Shown: piece after piece, positions 1-7,769 of the stretch
Layout: each line of letters opens with the position of its first letter
How positions within the stretch are numbered: the first letter of the stretch is position 1
DNA from: Methylococcaceae bacterium UBA659
GTDB lineage: Bacteria; Pseudomonadota; Gammaproteobacteria; Methylococcales; Methylomonadaceae
Direction: 5' to 3'
Assembly (NCBI GenBank): GCA_002299495.1
Contig: DBNZ01000124.1
Location: 7,221-29,968, forward strand
Length of the DNA: 22,748 bases
Position numbers and translations under genes: made by a program
Notes under the pieces: generated by a model
Databases searched by the model: none
What the model was told of the DNA's origin: nothing
What the model saw: the letters and a program-made list of their open reading frames with translations, nothing else

Positions 1-579
1 GTAGGCCCTGGCAGCAACAACGCGGAACTGACCACCCTCTCCCAAATCGATCCGATCAAAGCCTATTTTCCGATGAGCGAACAAGAATACCTTCGCTTCG
101 CTAAAGAGCGCAAAGAAAATAGTGATCCCGCCAACAACCATGCACTTGAGTTGATCTTAGCCGACGGTTCGGTTTACCCGCATCCGGGTAAATTTTACTT
201 TGCGGACCGCGCAGTCAATGTCAAGACAGGCACTATCCAGGTCGCAAGCCTGTTCCCCAATCCCGACAACCTGCTGCGCCCGGGCCAATACGCTAAGATC
301 CGTGCGTTGATAAAAAACAAACCCGACGCCTTATTGGTGCCGCAACGCGCCACCTGGGAAATGCAAGGCAGGCGTTTGGTGGCCGTGGTCAACCCAGACC
401 ATACGGTAGCCATTCGTCCGGTGAAAACCGCCGAAACCATTGGTACGGAATGGGTGATTGATGAAGGGCTAAAAGCTGGGGAGTGGGTCATCGTCGAAGG
501 CATCCAAAAAGCGCTGCCTGGCACGACCGTTGATCCTAAACCCTATGCGGAAATACTGGCCGCGCCGGTTGGTAGGTAA
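1..579 (+). CDS. RND efflux periplasmic adaptor (membrane fusion protein), 3' part
   Basis: This is the C-terminal ~192 residues of a periplasmic adaptor for a tripartite RND pump. It is open from base 1, so the N-terminus (signal peptide or lipobox, hairpin, most of the lipoyl domain) lies left of the window. The text LSQIDPIKAYFPMSEQEYL is typical of the beta-barrel domain of this family. It is followed by the conserved strand TIQVASLFPNPDNLLRPGQY and a membrane-proximal domain ending in DPKPYAE. The adaptor would bridge an inner-membrane proton-driven pump and an outer-membrane channel. Downstream come a remnant of the pump gene and an intact outer-membrane factor in the same direction, the usual adaptor-pump-channel order. 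The ATG at 73 is internal, because the reading frame and the homology continue upstream of it. The adaptor itself looks intact in the visible part. Family assignment is firm; the substrate is unknown. Confidence 0.9.
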   Translation, partial: VGPGSNNAELTTLSQIDPIKAYFPMSEQEYLRFAKERKENSDPANNHALELILADGSVYPHPGKFYFADRAVNVKTGTIQVASLFPNPDNLLRPGQYAKIRALIKNKPDALLVPQRATWEMQGRRLVAVVNPDHTVAIRPVKTAETIGTEWVIDEGLKAGEWVIVEGIQKALPGTTVDPKPYAEILAAPVGR

Positions 580-586
580 CCTTAAA

Positions 587-722
587 ATGGCCAAATTTTT
601 TATCAACCGGCCTATCACCGCCCGCCATCGCCATTTTTTTGATCCCGGTGTCGTTTTATACCGTGGAATCCTTGGCGACGCCAAAACCTGCCTTGGCCAA
701 GCAGGAAGATAGCCATGAATAA
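587..722 (+). pseudogene. Remnant of an RND inner-membrane pump (large internal deletion)
   Basis: The reading frame from the ATG at 587 begins MAKFFINRPI, the standard first residues of HAE1-type RND permeases, and sits 7 bases after the adaptor stop, where the pump gene belongs. After about 12 codons the similarity stops. From about 624, one frame over, the DNA reads AIAIFLIPVSFYTVES and continues to a stop at 720-722. That resembles the end of the last membrane helix and the short cytoplasmic tail of the same family. So the first ~12 and last ~32 codons are kept, out of frame with each other, and roughly 1,000 codons are missing between them (family length about 1,030-1,060 residues). The apparent junction is near 614-630. 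The tail overlaps the outer-membrane factor's ATG by 8 bases, a normal operon overlap. Reading straight through from 587 gives only a 41-residue nonsense peptide ending at 712. A natural deletion and an assembly collapse are both possible. Confidence 0.78.
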
Positions 723-2154
723 ATTAACCCCTTGGTTGTTGACCTTAGGATTAAGCGGTTGTTTTGTAGTGGGTCCAGATTATGTCAAGCCTGAGATCAA
801 AGCGCCCAAGCAATGGCGGTTTGCCGCCGAGGATGCCAAAGAAACCGCTAACCTGTCTTGGTGGAAACAATTTAACGATCCGGTCTTGAACCGCTTAGTG
901 GAACAGGCCCTGCTTAACAATCTGGATTTAAAAATTGCCATTGCCAACGTGGAACAATTCATGGGCGTTTATGGGGCCACCCGCGCCCATTTGTTCCCGC
1001 AGCTTTCTGGTCAACCCGGTTACGGGCGTCAGCAACCCAGTGGCGAGGCGATACCCGGTGTCGGCAGAAAGCTTCCGGACACGGACGCCATCCAACTCGG
1101 TGCCGCCATGTTTTGGGAACTTGACGTTTGGGGCCAGCTACGCCGCGCCAAGGAAGCGGCCAATGCCGACCTGTTGGCCCAAGAGTTCGTCCGGGACACG
1201 GTGGTCCTGACCTTAGTCAGTTCAGTCGCACAAACTTATGTAATATTACGGGCTTTAGACCAAAGCTTGGAAATCACCCTGGAGACTGTCGCCGTGCTCA
1301 TCGAAGAAGATCGTATAGCCAGGGTTCGTTTTGAACACGGCTTCGCCTCTGAAATAGAAGTCATCCAATCCGATTCGGAATTGGAACGCCGCCGCGCATT
1401 CATCCCCCTGTATGAACAACAAATCGCCGCAGCTGAACATGCTTTAAGTTTGCTGTTAGGCAAGCCTCCTAGTTCAATCCAGCGGGGTTTGACATTGGAT
1501 GAACTAACATCCCCCGCCGTCCCGGCCGGTTTGCCCTCTGAATTATTGACCCGTCGGCCTGACATCGAGCAGGCCGAACAAAATTTGATTGCCGCCAACG
1601 CCCGTATCGGCGTAGCGCGCGGCGAGTATTTCCCGAAAGTCAGGCTGACTGGAGATATAGGCCAAGCCAGCCTAGAATTTGCGAAACTTTTTACCCCTGG
1701 GGCTAACTTTTGGAGCATTGGCACCCGCGTGTTGGGCCCCATCTTCACCGCAGGCAGGATCGCCGGCCAAGTCCAGGCGGCAAAAGCCGTACAACAAGCG
1801 GCCCTGACCCATTACAAAAAAACCATACTTTCGGCTTTCCGCGAATTTGAAGATGGCCTAGTCGCCACCACCAAGTCCAAGGCACGGCATAACTTTCAAT
1901 CCCGTAGGGTATCGGCGTTAGAAAATTATCTGCGTTTGTCCCATGCACGTTATGACGAAGGCCACTCGTCTTATTTGGAAGTGCTAGACGCCCTCCGACA
2001 GAATTTCGAAGGCCAAATAGACCTGGTCCAAGCCAGAAGCGATACCTTAACCGCCGCCATCCAATTGTACCGTGCTATGGGCGGGGGGTGGATTGTTGCC
2101 GCCGAACAAAAAGCCCAGATTCCTAGAGCAAAACCGGCGTCGCTATTCCCGTAA
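715..2154 (+). CDS. Outer-membrane efflux lipoprotein (OprM/NodT family)
   Basis: This is a TolC-like outer-membrane channel of the NodT/OprM branch, 479 residues, normal for the family. The N-terminus MNKLTPWLLTLGLSGCFVVG is a lipoprotein signal with lipobox L13-S14-G15-C16; acylation at C16 is expected. The mature start VGPDYVKPE is the family hallmark. Two repeated outer-membrane-efflux-protein regions follow, each with long helices for the periplasmic barrel. The second contains ELLTRRPDIEQAEQNLIAAN, a strongly conserved family segment, and GPIFTAGRIAGQV. A good ribosome site, AGGAAG (703-708), precedes the ATG. The gene closes an adaptor/pump/channel operon whose pump is deleted, so this protein may be an orphan channel, may serve another pump, or may be on its way to loss. 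No frameshift or stop was seen. Confidence 0.93.
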   Translation: MNKLTPWLLTLGLSGCFVVGPDYVKPEIKAPKQWRFAAEDAKETANLSWWKQFNDPVLNRLVEQALLNNLDLKIAIANVEQFMGVYGATRAHLFPQLSGQPGYGRQQPSGEAIPGVGRKLPDTDAIQLGAAMFWELDVWGQLRRAKEAANADLLAQEFVRDTVVLTLVSSVAQTYVILRALDQSLEITLETVAVLIEEDRIARVRFEHGFASEIEVIQSDSELERRRAFIPLYEQQIAAAEHALSLLLGKPPSSIQRGLTLDELTSPAVPAGLPSELLTRRPDIEQAEQNLIAANARIGVARGEYFPKVRLTGDIGQASLEFAKLFTPGANFWSIGTRVLGPIFTAGRIAGQVQAAKAVQQAALTHYKKTILSAFREFEDGLVATTKSKARHNFQSRRVSALENYLRLSHARYDEGHSSYLEVLDALRQNFEGQIDLVQARSDTLTAAIQLYRAMGGGWIVAAEQKAQIPRAKPASLFP

Positions 2155-2242
2155 TGGTTTATTCCCATTCACAACTGGCGCACCTAACCTTTGTTTAGCC
2201 CCGCAAACCCCACTTGTACCTATTTTTTAACCAAGAACTCCC

Positions 2243-3916
2243 ATGACCGACCTAGAAATTGCCCAACACGCCAAGATGCAACCGATCATCGCCTTGGCCG
2301 CAGAACGCTATGGCATCGCCGCCGAACACCTAGACCCCTACGGCCACTACAAGGCCAAATTGTCCTTGGACTACATCAACGGCCTTAATGACCACGAAGA
2401 CGGCAAGCTCATCCTAGTGACCGCGATCAGCCCAACCCCGGCCGGCGAGGGCAAGACCACCACCACGGTAGGCTTAGGCGACGCCCTCAACCGCCTGGGC
2501 AAGAAGGCCATCATCTGCCTGCGCGAACCGTCGCTGGGACCGTGCTTCGGCGTCAAGGGCGGCGCCGCCGGCGGCGGCCATGCCCAAGTGGTGCCGATGG
2601 AGGACATCAACCTGCACTTCACCGGCGATTTCCACGCCATCGGAGTGGCGCACAACCTTCTGTCCGCCCTGATCGACAACCACATCCACCACGGCAATGC
2701 CTTAGGTTTAGACCCGCGCCGCGTCCAATGGCGGCGCGTGGTCGACATGAACGACCGCGCCCTGCGCCACACCGTCGTCGGCCTAGGCGGGGCGGCCAAC
2801 GGCTACCCGCGCGAGGACGGCTTCGACATCGTCGTGGCTTCAGAAGTGATGGCCATCCTGTGCCTGGCCACCAGCCGCATTGACCTGAAGGAGCGCCTAG
2901 GGCGCATCGTCATCGGTTACCAATCCGACAAAGTGACCCCGGTCTATGCCCGCGACCTGAACGCCCACGGGGCCATGGCGGCGTTGTTGAAAGACGCCAT
3001 CAAACCCAACCTGGTGCAAACCCTGGAAAATAACATTGCCCTTATCCACGGCGGCCCGTTCGCCAACATCGCCCACGGCTGCAACACCGTCACCGCCACC
3101 CGGGCCGCGCTGAAACTGGCCGATTACGCCGTCACCGAAGCCGGCTTCGGCGCCGATCTAGGGGCGGAAAAGTTCATCGACATCAAATGCCGCATGGCCG
3201 GCCTGAAACCCTCGGTGGTAGTGCTGGTGGCCACGGTGAGGGCGTTAAAATACCACGGCGGCCTGGCCAAGGACGCCTTGGATCAAGAAAACCTGGCGGC
3301 ACTAGGGCAAGGCTTTGCCAACCTGGAACGGCATTACCGCAACATCACCGGCCATTTTGGCCTCCCCTGCGTGGTCGCCATCAACCCTTTCACAGCCGAC
3401 ACCGAAGCGGAACTGGCGTTGTTACAAGCCCAATGCCAGGCCATCGGCGCCGCCAGCGTGGTCTGTACGCACTGGGCCGAAGGCGGTGCCGGGGCGGCAG
3501 ACCTGGCGTGGCAAGTGGTGGCTTTAGCCGACAGCCGTGAGCCTGGATGCCGTTACGTCTATGAGCAAAGCTTAGGGCTGTGGGAGAAAATCGAGACCAT
3601 CGCCACCAAGTTATACGGCGCCGCCGGTATCACCGCTAATGCCGGCGTAAGAGCGCAATTGGCGGCCTGGCAGGCCGATTACGGCCATTTTCCGATTTGC
3701 ATGGCCAAGACGCAGGCGTCTTTCTCCACTAATCCGAACGCAAAAGGCGCACCCTCCGGGCACACCGTGGAAATCCGCGACGTCCGCCTAGCCAACGGCG
3801 CCGGCTTTGTGGTCGCCATCGCCGGCGACATGATGACCATGCCGGGCCTGCCAAAAAACCCCGCCGCCGAACGCATTGATATCGACGGCGACGGAGTGGT
3901 TTCCGGGTTATTTTGA
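2243..3916 (+). CDS. fhs: Formate-tetrahydrofolate ligase (formyl-H4F synthetase)
   Basis: It catalyses ATP-dependent joining of formate to tetrahydrofolate to give 10-formyl-H4F in the cytoplasm. At 557 residues it is full length. The P-loop TPAGEGKTTTT is at 65-75 and the family signature LREPSLGPCFGVKGGAAGGG at about 93-112; the motif GGPFANIAHGCNT follows further on. The start ATG gives a normal N-terminus (MTDLEIAQHAKMQPI), though the ribosome site in front is poor. In methylotrophs this enzyme feeds formate carbon into folate-bound C1 pools, purines and the serine pathway; which of these applies here is inference. It stands alone: 88 bases after the efflux gene, convergent with the regulator to its right. 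Its base composition is odd. The 60 bases 2521-2580 contain only 12 A/T (80% GC), against 48% GC in an arbitrary stretch of the next gene (4141-4200), which suggests strong codon bias or transfer. Confidence 0.97.
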   Translation: MTDLEIAQHAKMQPIIALAAERYGIAAEHLDPYGHYKAKLSLDYINGLNDHEDGKLILVTAISPTPAGEGKTTTTVGLGDALNRLGKKAIICLREPSLGPCFGVKGGAAGGGHAQVVPMEDINLHFTGDFHAIGVAHNLLSALIDNHIHHGNALGLDPRRVQWRRVVDMNDRALRHTVVGLGGAANGYPREDGFDIVVASEVMAILCLATSRIDLKERLGRIVIGYQSDKVTPVYARDLNAHGAMAALLKDAIKPNLVQTLENNIALIHGGPFANIAHGCNTVTATRAALKLADYAVTEAGFGADLGAEKFIDIKCRMAGLKPSVVVLVATVRALKYHGGLAKDALDQENLAALGQGFANLERHYRNITGHFGLPCVVAINPFTADTEAELALLQAQCQAIGAASVVCTHWAEGGAGAADLAWQVVALADSREPGCRYVYEQSLGLWEKIETIATKLYGAAGITANAGVRAQLAAWQADYGHFPICMAKTQASFSTNPNAKGAPSGHTVEIRDVRLANGAGFVVAIAGDMMTMPGLPKNPAAERIDIDGDGVVSGLF

Positions 3917-3979
3917 TCCAGCGTAATGCGTCAAGCTTTTTATTATCCCAAAAATTCCTTGCGCTGCTGCTTCCAGAAC

Positions 3980-4948
3980 CTAGTCTGGTTGGCGGGGGGA
4001 TGATTCCAGTTGGTCTAGAATTTCCCGAAAATGCCCATAGCCAGTAATGTTCAGCACCCCAATTTCATCAAGTAACGCCTGGTAATGTGGCGCAGCCCTC
4101 CCGCCCACAATCAACGCAACCTCGGAACCACAAAATTTTTTTAACCGCCTTAGCTCTTTTGAAATGACCAGGTCGTCGGTGGCAAAGCTGATGCTAATGG
4201 TCACTGCTCGCGCATCGGTGTATTTGACTGCTGCGGCTATTTCTTCGGCAGGGAGGTTCGCCCCCAGATAGGTGACCCGCCAACCTTTCAGTTCCGCCAT
4301 AATCGCGGCCAGTAACGCGCCGAGTTCATGCATTTGGCCAATCGGCGTGCTCACCACCATATTGGGGGATTTTTTTGCGGGAGGGGCGTTATTGCGTAAT
4401 ATGTAGGTTAGCGACCTGATGATCGCTGAAACCATATGTTCATGGACAGGCCTTAATTCCCCGGTTTTCCAGCGTTCACCAATCATGGTAAGCAATGGCG
4501 TCAACAACTGCTCGATAAACTCACCGGTACCCAGCGCTACGATGGCATTTTCAAAATGGGACTCCAAGGCCATCGCATCAAATGCCAAAACAGCGGCGTA
4601 ACATTTCTCGATATACTCTTCCGCGAGGATTTTTTTATCGTTCAAATTCAGTTTTTCAATCCGGGATTCTAACTGCCGGGTCGTTTCCTCTGTTTTCAAT
4701 AGGCTTTTCAGATCATCCAGTGACAATCTTGCTATTTGGCTGATGCTGTGGCCGTTATTGGTTGCAAGGTGCAATAACTTTAGCCTGGCGATATCCAACT
4801 CTGTATAAACGCGATGGCCACCCGCAGTCCGCGCCGGCACCACCGCCTGGTAACGCCGCTCCCAAGCCCTCACCAGTTCTGATTTGAGACCAGACTTTTT
4901 CGCTACGGTACTAATCAAATAATGACCTTGCTTATCGGCTTTGCTCAT
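3980..4948 (-). CDS. CarH/LitR-like MerR regulator with B12-binding domain
   Basis: This is a 322-residue transcription factor. An N-terminal MerR helix-turn-helix covers about 10-80 (STVAKKSGLKSELVRAWERR, then HRVY). A helical-bundle domain and a C-terminal cobalamin-binding Rossmann domain (about 195-315) follow. The light-sensing CarH signature W-x9-EH is present as W160...E170-H171. The lower axial cobalt ligand is H207 in Q-M-H-E-L-G, where Q205 replaces the usual E/D of the (E/D)xHxxG motif. Known CarH proteins bind adenosylcobalamin in the dark as tetramers, repress DNA, and fall apart in light, often controlling carotenoid or DNA-repair genes; that role here is inference. K161 stands where Thermus CarH has H132, the residue that caps cobalt after photolysis (from memory of that structure). 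No carotenoid or photolyase gene is in the window, so its targets are elsewhere or itself. The ribosome site is weak. Confidence 0.87.
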   Translation of the reverse strand: MSKADKQGHYLISTVAKKSGLKSELVRAWERRYQAVVPARTAGGHRVYTELDIARLKLLHLATNNGHSISQIARLSLDDLKSLLKTEETTRQLESRIEKLNLNDKKILAEEYIEKCYAAVLAFDAMALESHFENAIVALGTGEFIEQLLTPLLTMIGERWKTGELRPVHEHMVSAIIRSLTYILRNNAPPAKKSPNMVVSTPIGQMHELGALLAAIMAELKGWRVTYLGANLPAEEIAAAVKYTDARAVTISISFATDDLVISKELRRLKKFCGSEVALIVGGRAAPHYQALLDEIGVLNITGYGHFREILDQLESSPRQPD

Positions 4949-5037
4949 AGTGATGGTTTATGAAGAATAGGTTTGCTCGCCATACCCTGAAACTATCTGG
5001 CATGCTTCGCCTTAATCTTAAAGAAAGAGAGCATAGC

Positions 5038-5065
5038 AGTATACATGCCGGGGCAGCCTTTACAA
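5038..5065 (-). promoter_or_regulatory. Candidate sigma70 promoter of the CarH-like gene
   Basis: On the minus strand, TTGTAA (5060-5065) and TATACT (5038-5043) are separated by 16 bases, a good match to -35/-10 boxes. The implied leader to the ATG at 4948 is roughly 85 bases. It lies in the gap between the rsmD stop and the regulator, so the regulator can be transcribed independently of rsmD. The -10 overlaps the palindrome GTATAC, and GCAT/ATGC repeats flank it (5031-5048), a possible site for self-repression. That last point is inference. Confidence 0.4.
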
Positions 5066-5098
5066 AAGATAGACAAAAAATGAACAAATTATAAACCA

Positions 5099-5656
5099 CT
5101 AATTTTCTTCCCTGGAAAACAAACGGTAGGCAACAGCCCCTGCAACTTTATGCCTGATGAGCCTCCAGTTTTTAGGCAATTCGTCCAGTCTGAGCTGTTT
5201 TTCCGTTTCCACGTATATTTTTGCGCGGGGTTCCAGCCAATCATGCTGTTCCAAAAGTCGACAAGCAGCTTGTACCAAGCCTTGCCCAAACGGGGGGTCT
5301 AAAAAAACAATATCAAACGGTTCGCCGGATACCGCTAGATAAGCCGTTACATCAATGGCTTGTATACTGAGTTGGCGGGCATCCAATAGTTTGGCGTTGG
5401 CCATTAATGATTGGCAGGCCAGTGGATTATGTTCGACTTGAACGACTGTTTTGGCGCCTCTTGAAGCCGCTTCAAACCCTAAGCCGCCACTGCCTGCATA
5501 CAAGTCCAGGCAGCGGCTACCCATGATGTCGTACTGTAACCAATTGAAAAGGGTCTCCCGTACCCGGGCGGGAGTGGGGCGTAAACCGGGTATGCCTTGA
5601 AAGCGGAGTTGGCGGCTGCGCCATATGCCGCCGATTATTCTAAGCTTATTTTCCAC
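5099..5656 (-). CDS. rsmD: 16S rRNA (guanine(966)-N(2))-methyltransferase RsmD
   Basis: It methylates N2 of G966 in 16S rRNA during 30S assembly, using S-adenosylmethionine. At 185 residues it is typical for the family. The N-terminal RIIGGIWRSRQLRF and RPTPARVRETLFNWL are characteristic. The SAM motif DLYAGSGGLGFEA is at 51-63 and the catalytic DPPF at 120-123. The start is GTG at 5656, inside the last codons of the upstream M16 gene (11-base overlap), so translation is probably coupled; no better ATG exists. An M16-M16-rsmD order is common in gammaproteobacteria and is often followed by coaD. Here coaD is absent and the CarH-like regulator follows after 150 bases. Confidence 0.95.
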   Translation of the reverse strand: MENKLRIIGGIWRSRQLRFQGIPGLRPTPARVRETLFNWLQYDIMGSRCLDLYAGSGGLGFEAASRGAKTVVQVEHNPLACQSLMANAKLLDARQLSIQAIDVTAYLAVSGEPFDIVFLDPPFGQGLVQAACRLLEQHDWLEPRAKIYVETEKQLRLDELPKNWRLIRHKVAGAVAYRLFSREEN

Positions 5657-6947
5657 CCTGTCCGACGGTTATGGTCTGAAATAACGCTGGATCAAGATGA
5701 CGTTTTAACGCATCGGTGACAGATTTTGCCGTCACCGTTTCAATTTTATTTCTGAAAGTGTCCAAATAATCCAACGGCATATCATAAAAGCCGATCATGC
5801 TGGCGTAATTGGCCAGCTCCTTGTTGGTGTCGAAACGTAGCGCAAAACCGCCGGTGATATTTTTCTTCGCCGCCAACAATTCCACCTCCGTGGGGCCATT
5901 GGCAATAAAATCGGCCAAGGTTTGGTGCAATACCGACAACGCCTGTTGCGTTTGGTCATTGCGGGTTTGTAGGCTGACCAAAAACGGCCCAGGTTTCAAT
6001 AAAGGCACGAAGGCACTGGACACGCTGTAGGCCAACCCCCTATTTTCCCTGATTTCCTTGAACAATTTCGAAACCAGGCCGCCGCCTCCTAGGATGTGGT
6101 TGCCAACGTATAAATCATAATAATCGGGGTCTTTGCGGCTGATACCCGGCATACCGACTAGGATATGGGTTTGCGCGGACGGGAACGGCAAATGGGTGTT
6201 GCCGCCGTGTGCTGGCATGGCTACTTCAGGCAGTGCCGCTGGCTTTTGGCCGACTGGCAAACCAGCCATTAATTTTTCTGCCGCTTGTTCGGCTTGCTGC
6301 TTAGAAAGCTCACCGACGATCACCACCTGGGCATTTGCCGCCACATAATGCCGCTGATAAAACCTTTTCAGATCATCTGCCGACAAGGCTCCTACTGAGG
6401 CGAGGGTGCCTGATTCCGGGTGAGCATAGGGATGGCTGCCATACAAGGCCTTATAAAAAGCGATACTGGCCACTGCACCGGGTGACTCTTCCTGTTGTTT
6501 GATGGCGGCCAACGTCCGTTTTTTTTCGCGTTGAAAGTCTGGCGCGGCAAAACGGGGTTGCACCAAGATCACTTCCATTGTTTCCAAGGCCTTGTCAAAC
6601 AATGGTTTTTCCGTCAACGTCCGCAACGAAAGCGTTGCCGTATCCATGGAACTCCCGGCACTGAATTCGGCGCCTATGCTTTCAAACCGCTCGGCAACCG
6701 TGTCGGCGTCCCAGTTGCCGGCACCGGTATCCAGCATGCCAGCGGTCAACGCCGCCACACCAAACTGATCGCCATCGCGGGCACTGCCCGCGTCAAACGT
6801 GACTCGAATATCAACCATTGGCAAGCCTTCGGTTTGCACATAATAAACCCGGCTGCCTTGCTTGGTTTGCCAATGATCTATTTTTGCCGCCGCCCATAGG
6901 GGTTGGCAGCCCATCAACAACATGAAACCGTAAAGATAAAATCGCAT
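5646..6947 (-). CDS. M16 peptidase-like protein, non-catalytic subunit
   Basis: This is a 433-residue exported M16B-family protein with two ~200-residue M16 halves. The zinc motif HxxEH is lost: the aligned segment GVAALTAGML has A66, A69 and G70 in place of H, E and H. The substrate-positioning Arg/Tyr pair of the C-terminal half is kept in EIRENRGLAYSV (R300-x6-Y307, the spacing of the pair in insulin-degrading enzyme). The upstream M16 protein has the reverse pattern, so the two probably make one heterodimer, as known for some bacterial M16B pairs. The start is the ATG at 6947, with AGGGGC upstream; the in-frame TTG one codon earlier is less likely. The N-terminus is a signal peptide. It could be cut after WAAA, or processed as a lipoprotein at C14, although LMGC is a poor lipobox. 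It overlaps rsmD by 11 bases. Confidence 0.92.
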   Translation of the reverse strand: MRFYLYGFMLLMGCQPLWAAAKIDHWQTKQGSRVYYVQTEGLPMVDIRVTFDAGSARDGDQFGVAALTAGMLDTGAGNWDADTVAERFESIGAEFSAGSSMDTATLSLRTLTEKPLFDKALETMEVILVQPRFAAPDFQREKKRTLAAIKQQEESPGAVASIAFYKALYGSHPYAHPESGTLASVGALSADDLKRFYQRHYVAANAQVVIVGELSKQQAEQAAEKLMAGLPVGQKPAALPEVAMPAHGGNTHLPFPSAQTHILVGMPGISRKDPDYYDLYVGNHILGGGGLVSKLFKEIRENRGLAYSVSSAFVPLLKPGPFLVSLQTRNDQTQQALSVLHQTLADFIANGPTEVELLAAKKNITGGFALRFDTNKELANYASMIGFYDMPLDYLDTFRNKIETVTAKSVTDALKRHLDPALFQTITVGQGGK

Positions 6948-6989
6948 CAATTTGCCCCTGGCTAGTTTTTAAAATTCACGCACCGGCCT

Positions 6990-7718
6990 TTATGCCGCCG
7001 TGTTATCCCTTACCAATCGCACCGCTCTGGCAAGATGAGTATCCTCGTTAATGGCTTCGCCACCCTTAAAGTGGACAAACCAAGCCCCGCCTCCATAGCC
7101 TGCATAGGGCGTCGACGACCAAACCCACGGCGGGTTGCCTGGGAACACTCGGTCATCGATGAAATGGATAGCGTCGGCGTTTTTTGGCGGGCGATTTTCG
7201 ATTAAGGTTTTCAATTCATTGACACTCGGCACACGCCAATCTTGATGCCCGGCAAAACCACCTTGCCGGTTAAATTCCTGCGCCGCCTCCAATGCGGCTT
7301 GCCAGGTAAATTGTTTGGCCGATTCAATCACGTTATCAACCCGCCAAGTTTGGCCTAGGACAAAACGGCACCACATCAAACCCGTTTCCGTATCTAGGGC
7401 GGTGCCATCGGTGGCCGCCACAAATTTGCCGATGGCTTGCCGCTCGACAACCGTGGCTTTTTTTTCTGCTGGCCGTTCTTGAAGGCAGTGGCGTTCTTTC
7501 TCAAGTATCCATTCATCATGCCGCTTTCTGCGTACCGGATCCAATAAGACATCGCGGGCTTCATTGATGATCCGCGCAATCTTCTCCGCCCTAGGCTTGT
7601 CGGCGGCCTTGTCTGGATGGTGCGATTGCAGCAAAGCCCTATGAGCCGCTTTGATTACCGCATCTGGCGCATTGCGAGTCACCTTCAAGTTATCGTAATG
7701 GGTGCGTATTTTTGCCAT
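6990..7718 (-). CDS. J-domain protein fused to a DUF1566 (Lcl-like) domain
   Basis: This is a 242-residue protein with no signal peptide, so probably cytoplasmic. Residues about 6-70 form a J domain with the HPD loop at H34-P35-D36 (QSHHPDKAADKP), which in known proteins stimulates the ATPase of an Hsp70 partner. A charged linker of about 25 residues follows. Residues about 103-237 are a DUF1566 domain, with TDGTALDTETGLMWCR, the core GHQDWRVPSVNELKTLIE, VWSSTPY and a closing ARAVRLVR. DUF1566 is otherwise frequent in exported or surface proteins and its function is not well defined. The gene lies between the two halves of an M16 heterodimer (51 bases after one, 42 before the next start), with a good GAGGGG ribosome site, so it is very likely co-transcribed with them. 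How a cytoplasmic co-chaperone relates to exported peptidases is unknown. Confidence 0.88.
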   Translation of the reverse strand: MAKIRTHYDNLKVTRNAPDAVIKAAHRALLQSHHPDKAADKPRAEKIARIINEARDVLLDPVRRKRHDEWILEKERHCLQERPAEKKATVVERQAIGKFVAATDGTALDTETGLMWCRFVLGQTWRVDNVIESAKQFTWQAALEAAQEFNRQGGFAGHQDWRVPSVNELKTLIENRPPKNADAIHFIDDRVFPGNPPWVWSSTPYAGYGGGAWFVHFKGGEAINEDTHLARAVRLVRDNTAA

Positions 7719-7769
7719 AAAAACCCCTCACCTGTATCGTCTACTGATTTGTAACGACGGCGCCGACTG

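Noticed and set aside
530..712. A 60-codon reading frame between adaptor and channel as a real small gene
   Set aside because: Its first 19 codons lie inside the adaptor gene. The rest is the start of an RND pump running out of frame into the pump's own tail, so it is a deletion scar.
1236..1748. A 170-codon minus-strand frame within the outer-membrane factor gene
   Set aside because: The channel protein matches its family throughout on the + strand; the antisense frame shows no ribosome site or domain.
3973..3988. CCAGA/TCTGG hairpin at the end of the CarH-like gene as a terminator
   Set aside because: The stem is only five bases and no T-run follows on either strand.
5646..6947. Calling the second M16 protein an active zinc peptidase
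   Set aside because: All three residues of HxxEH are replaced (A66, A69, G70), so it cannot bind zinc in the usual way.
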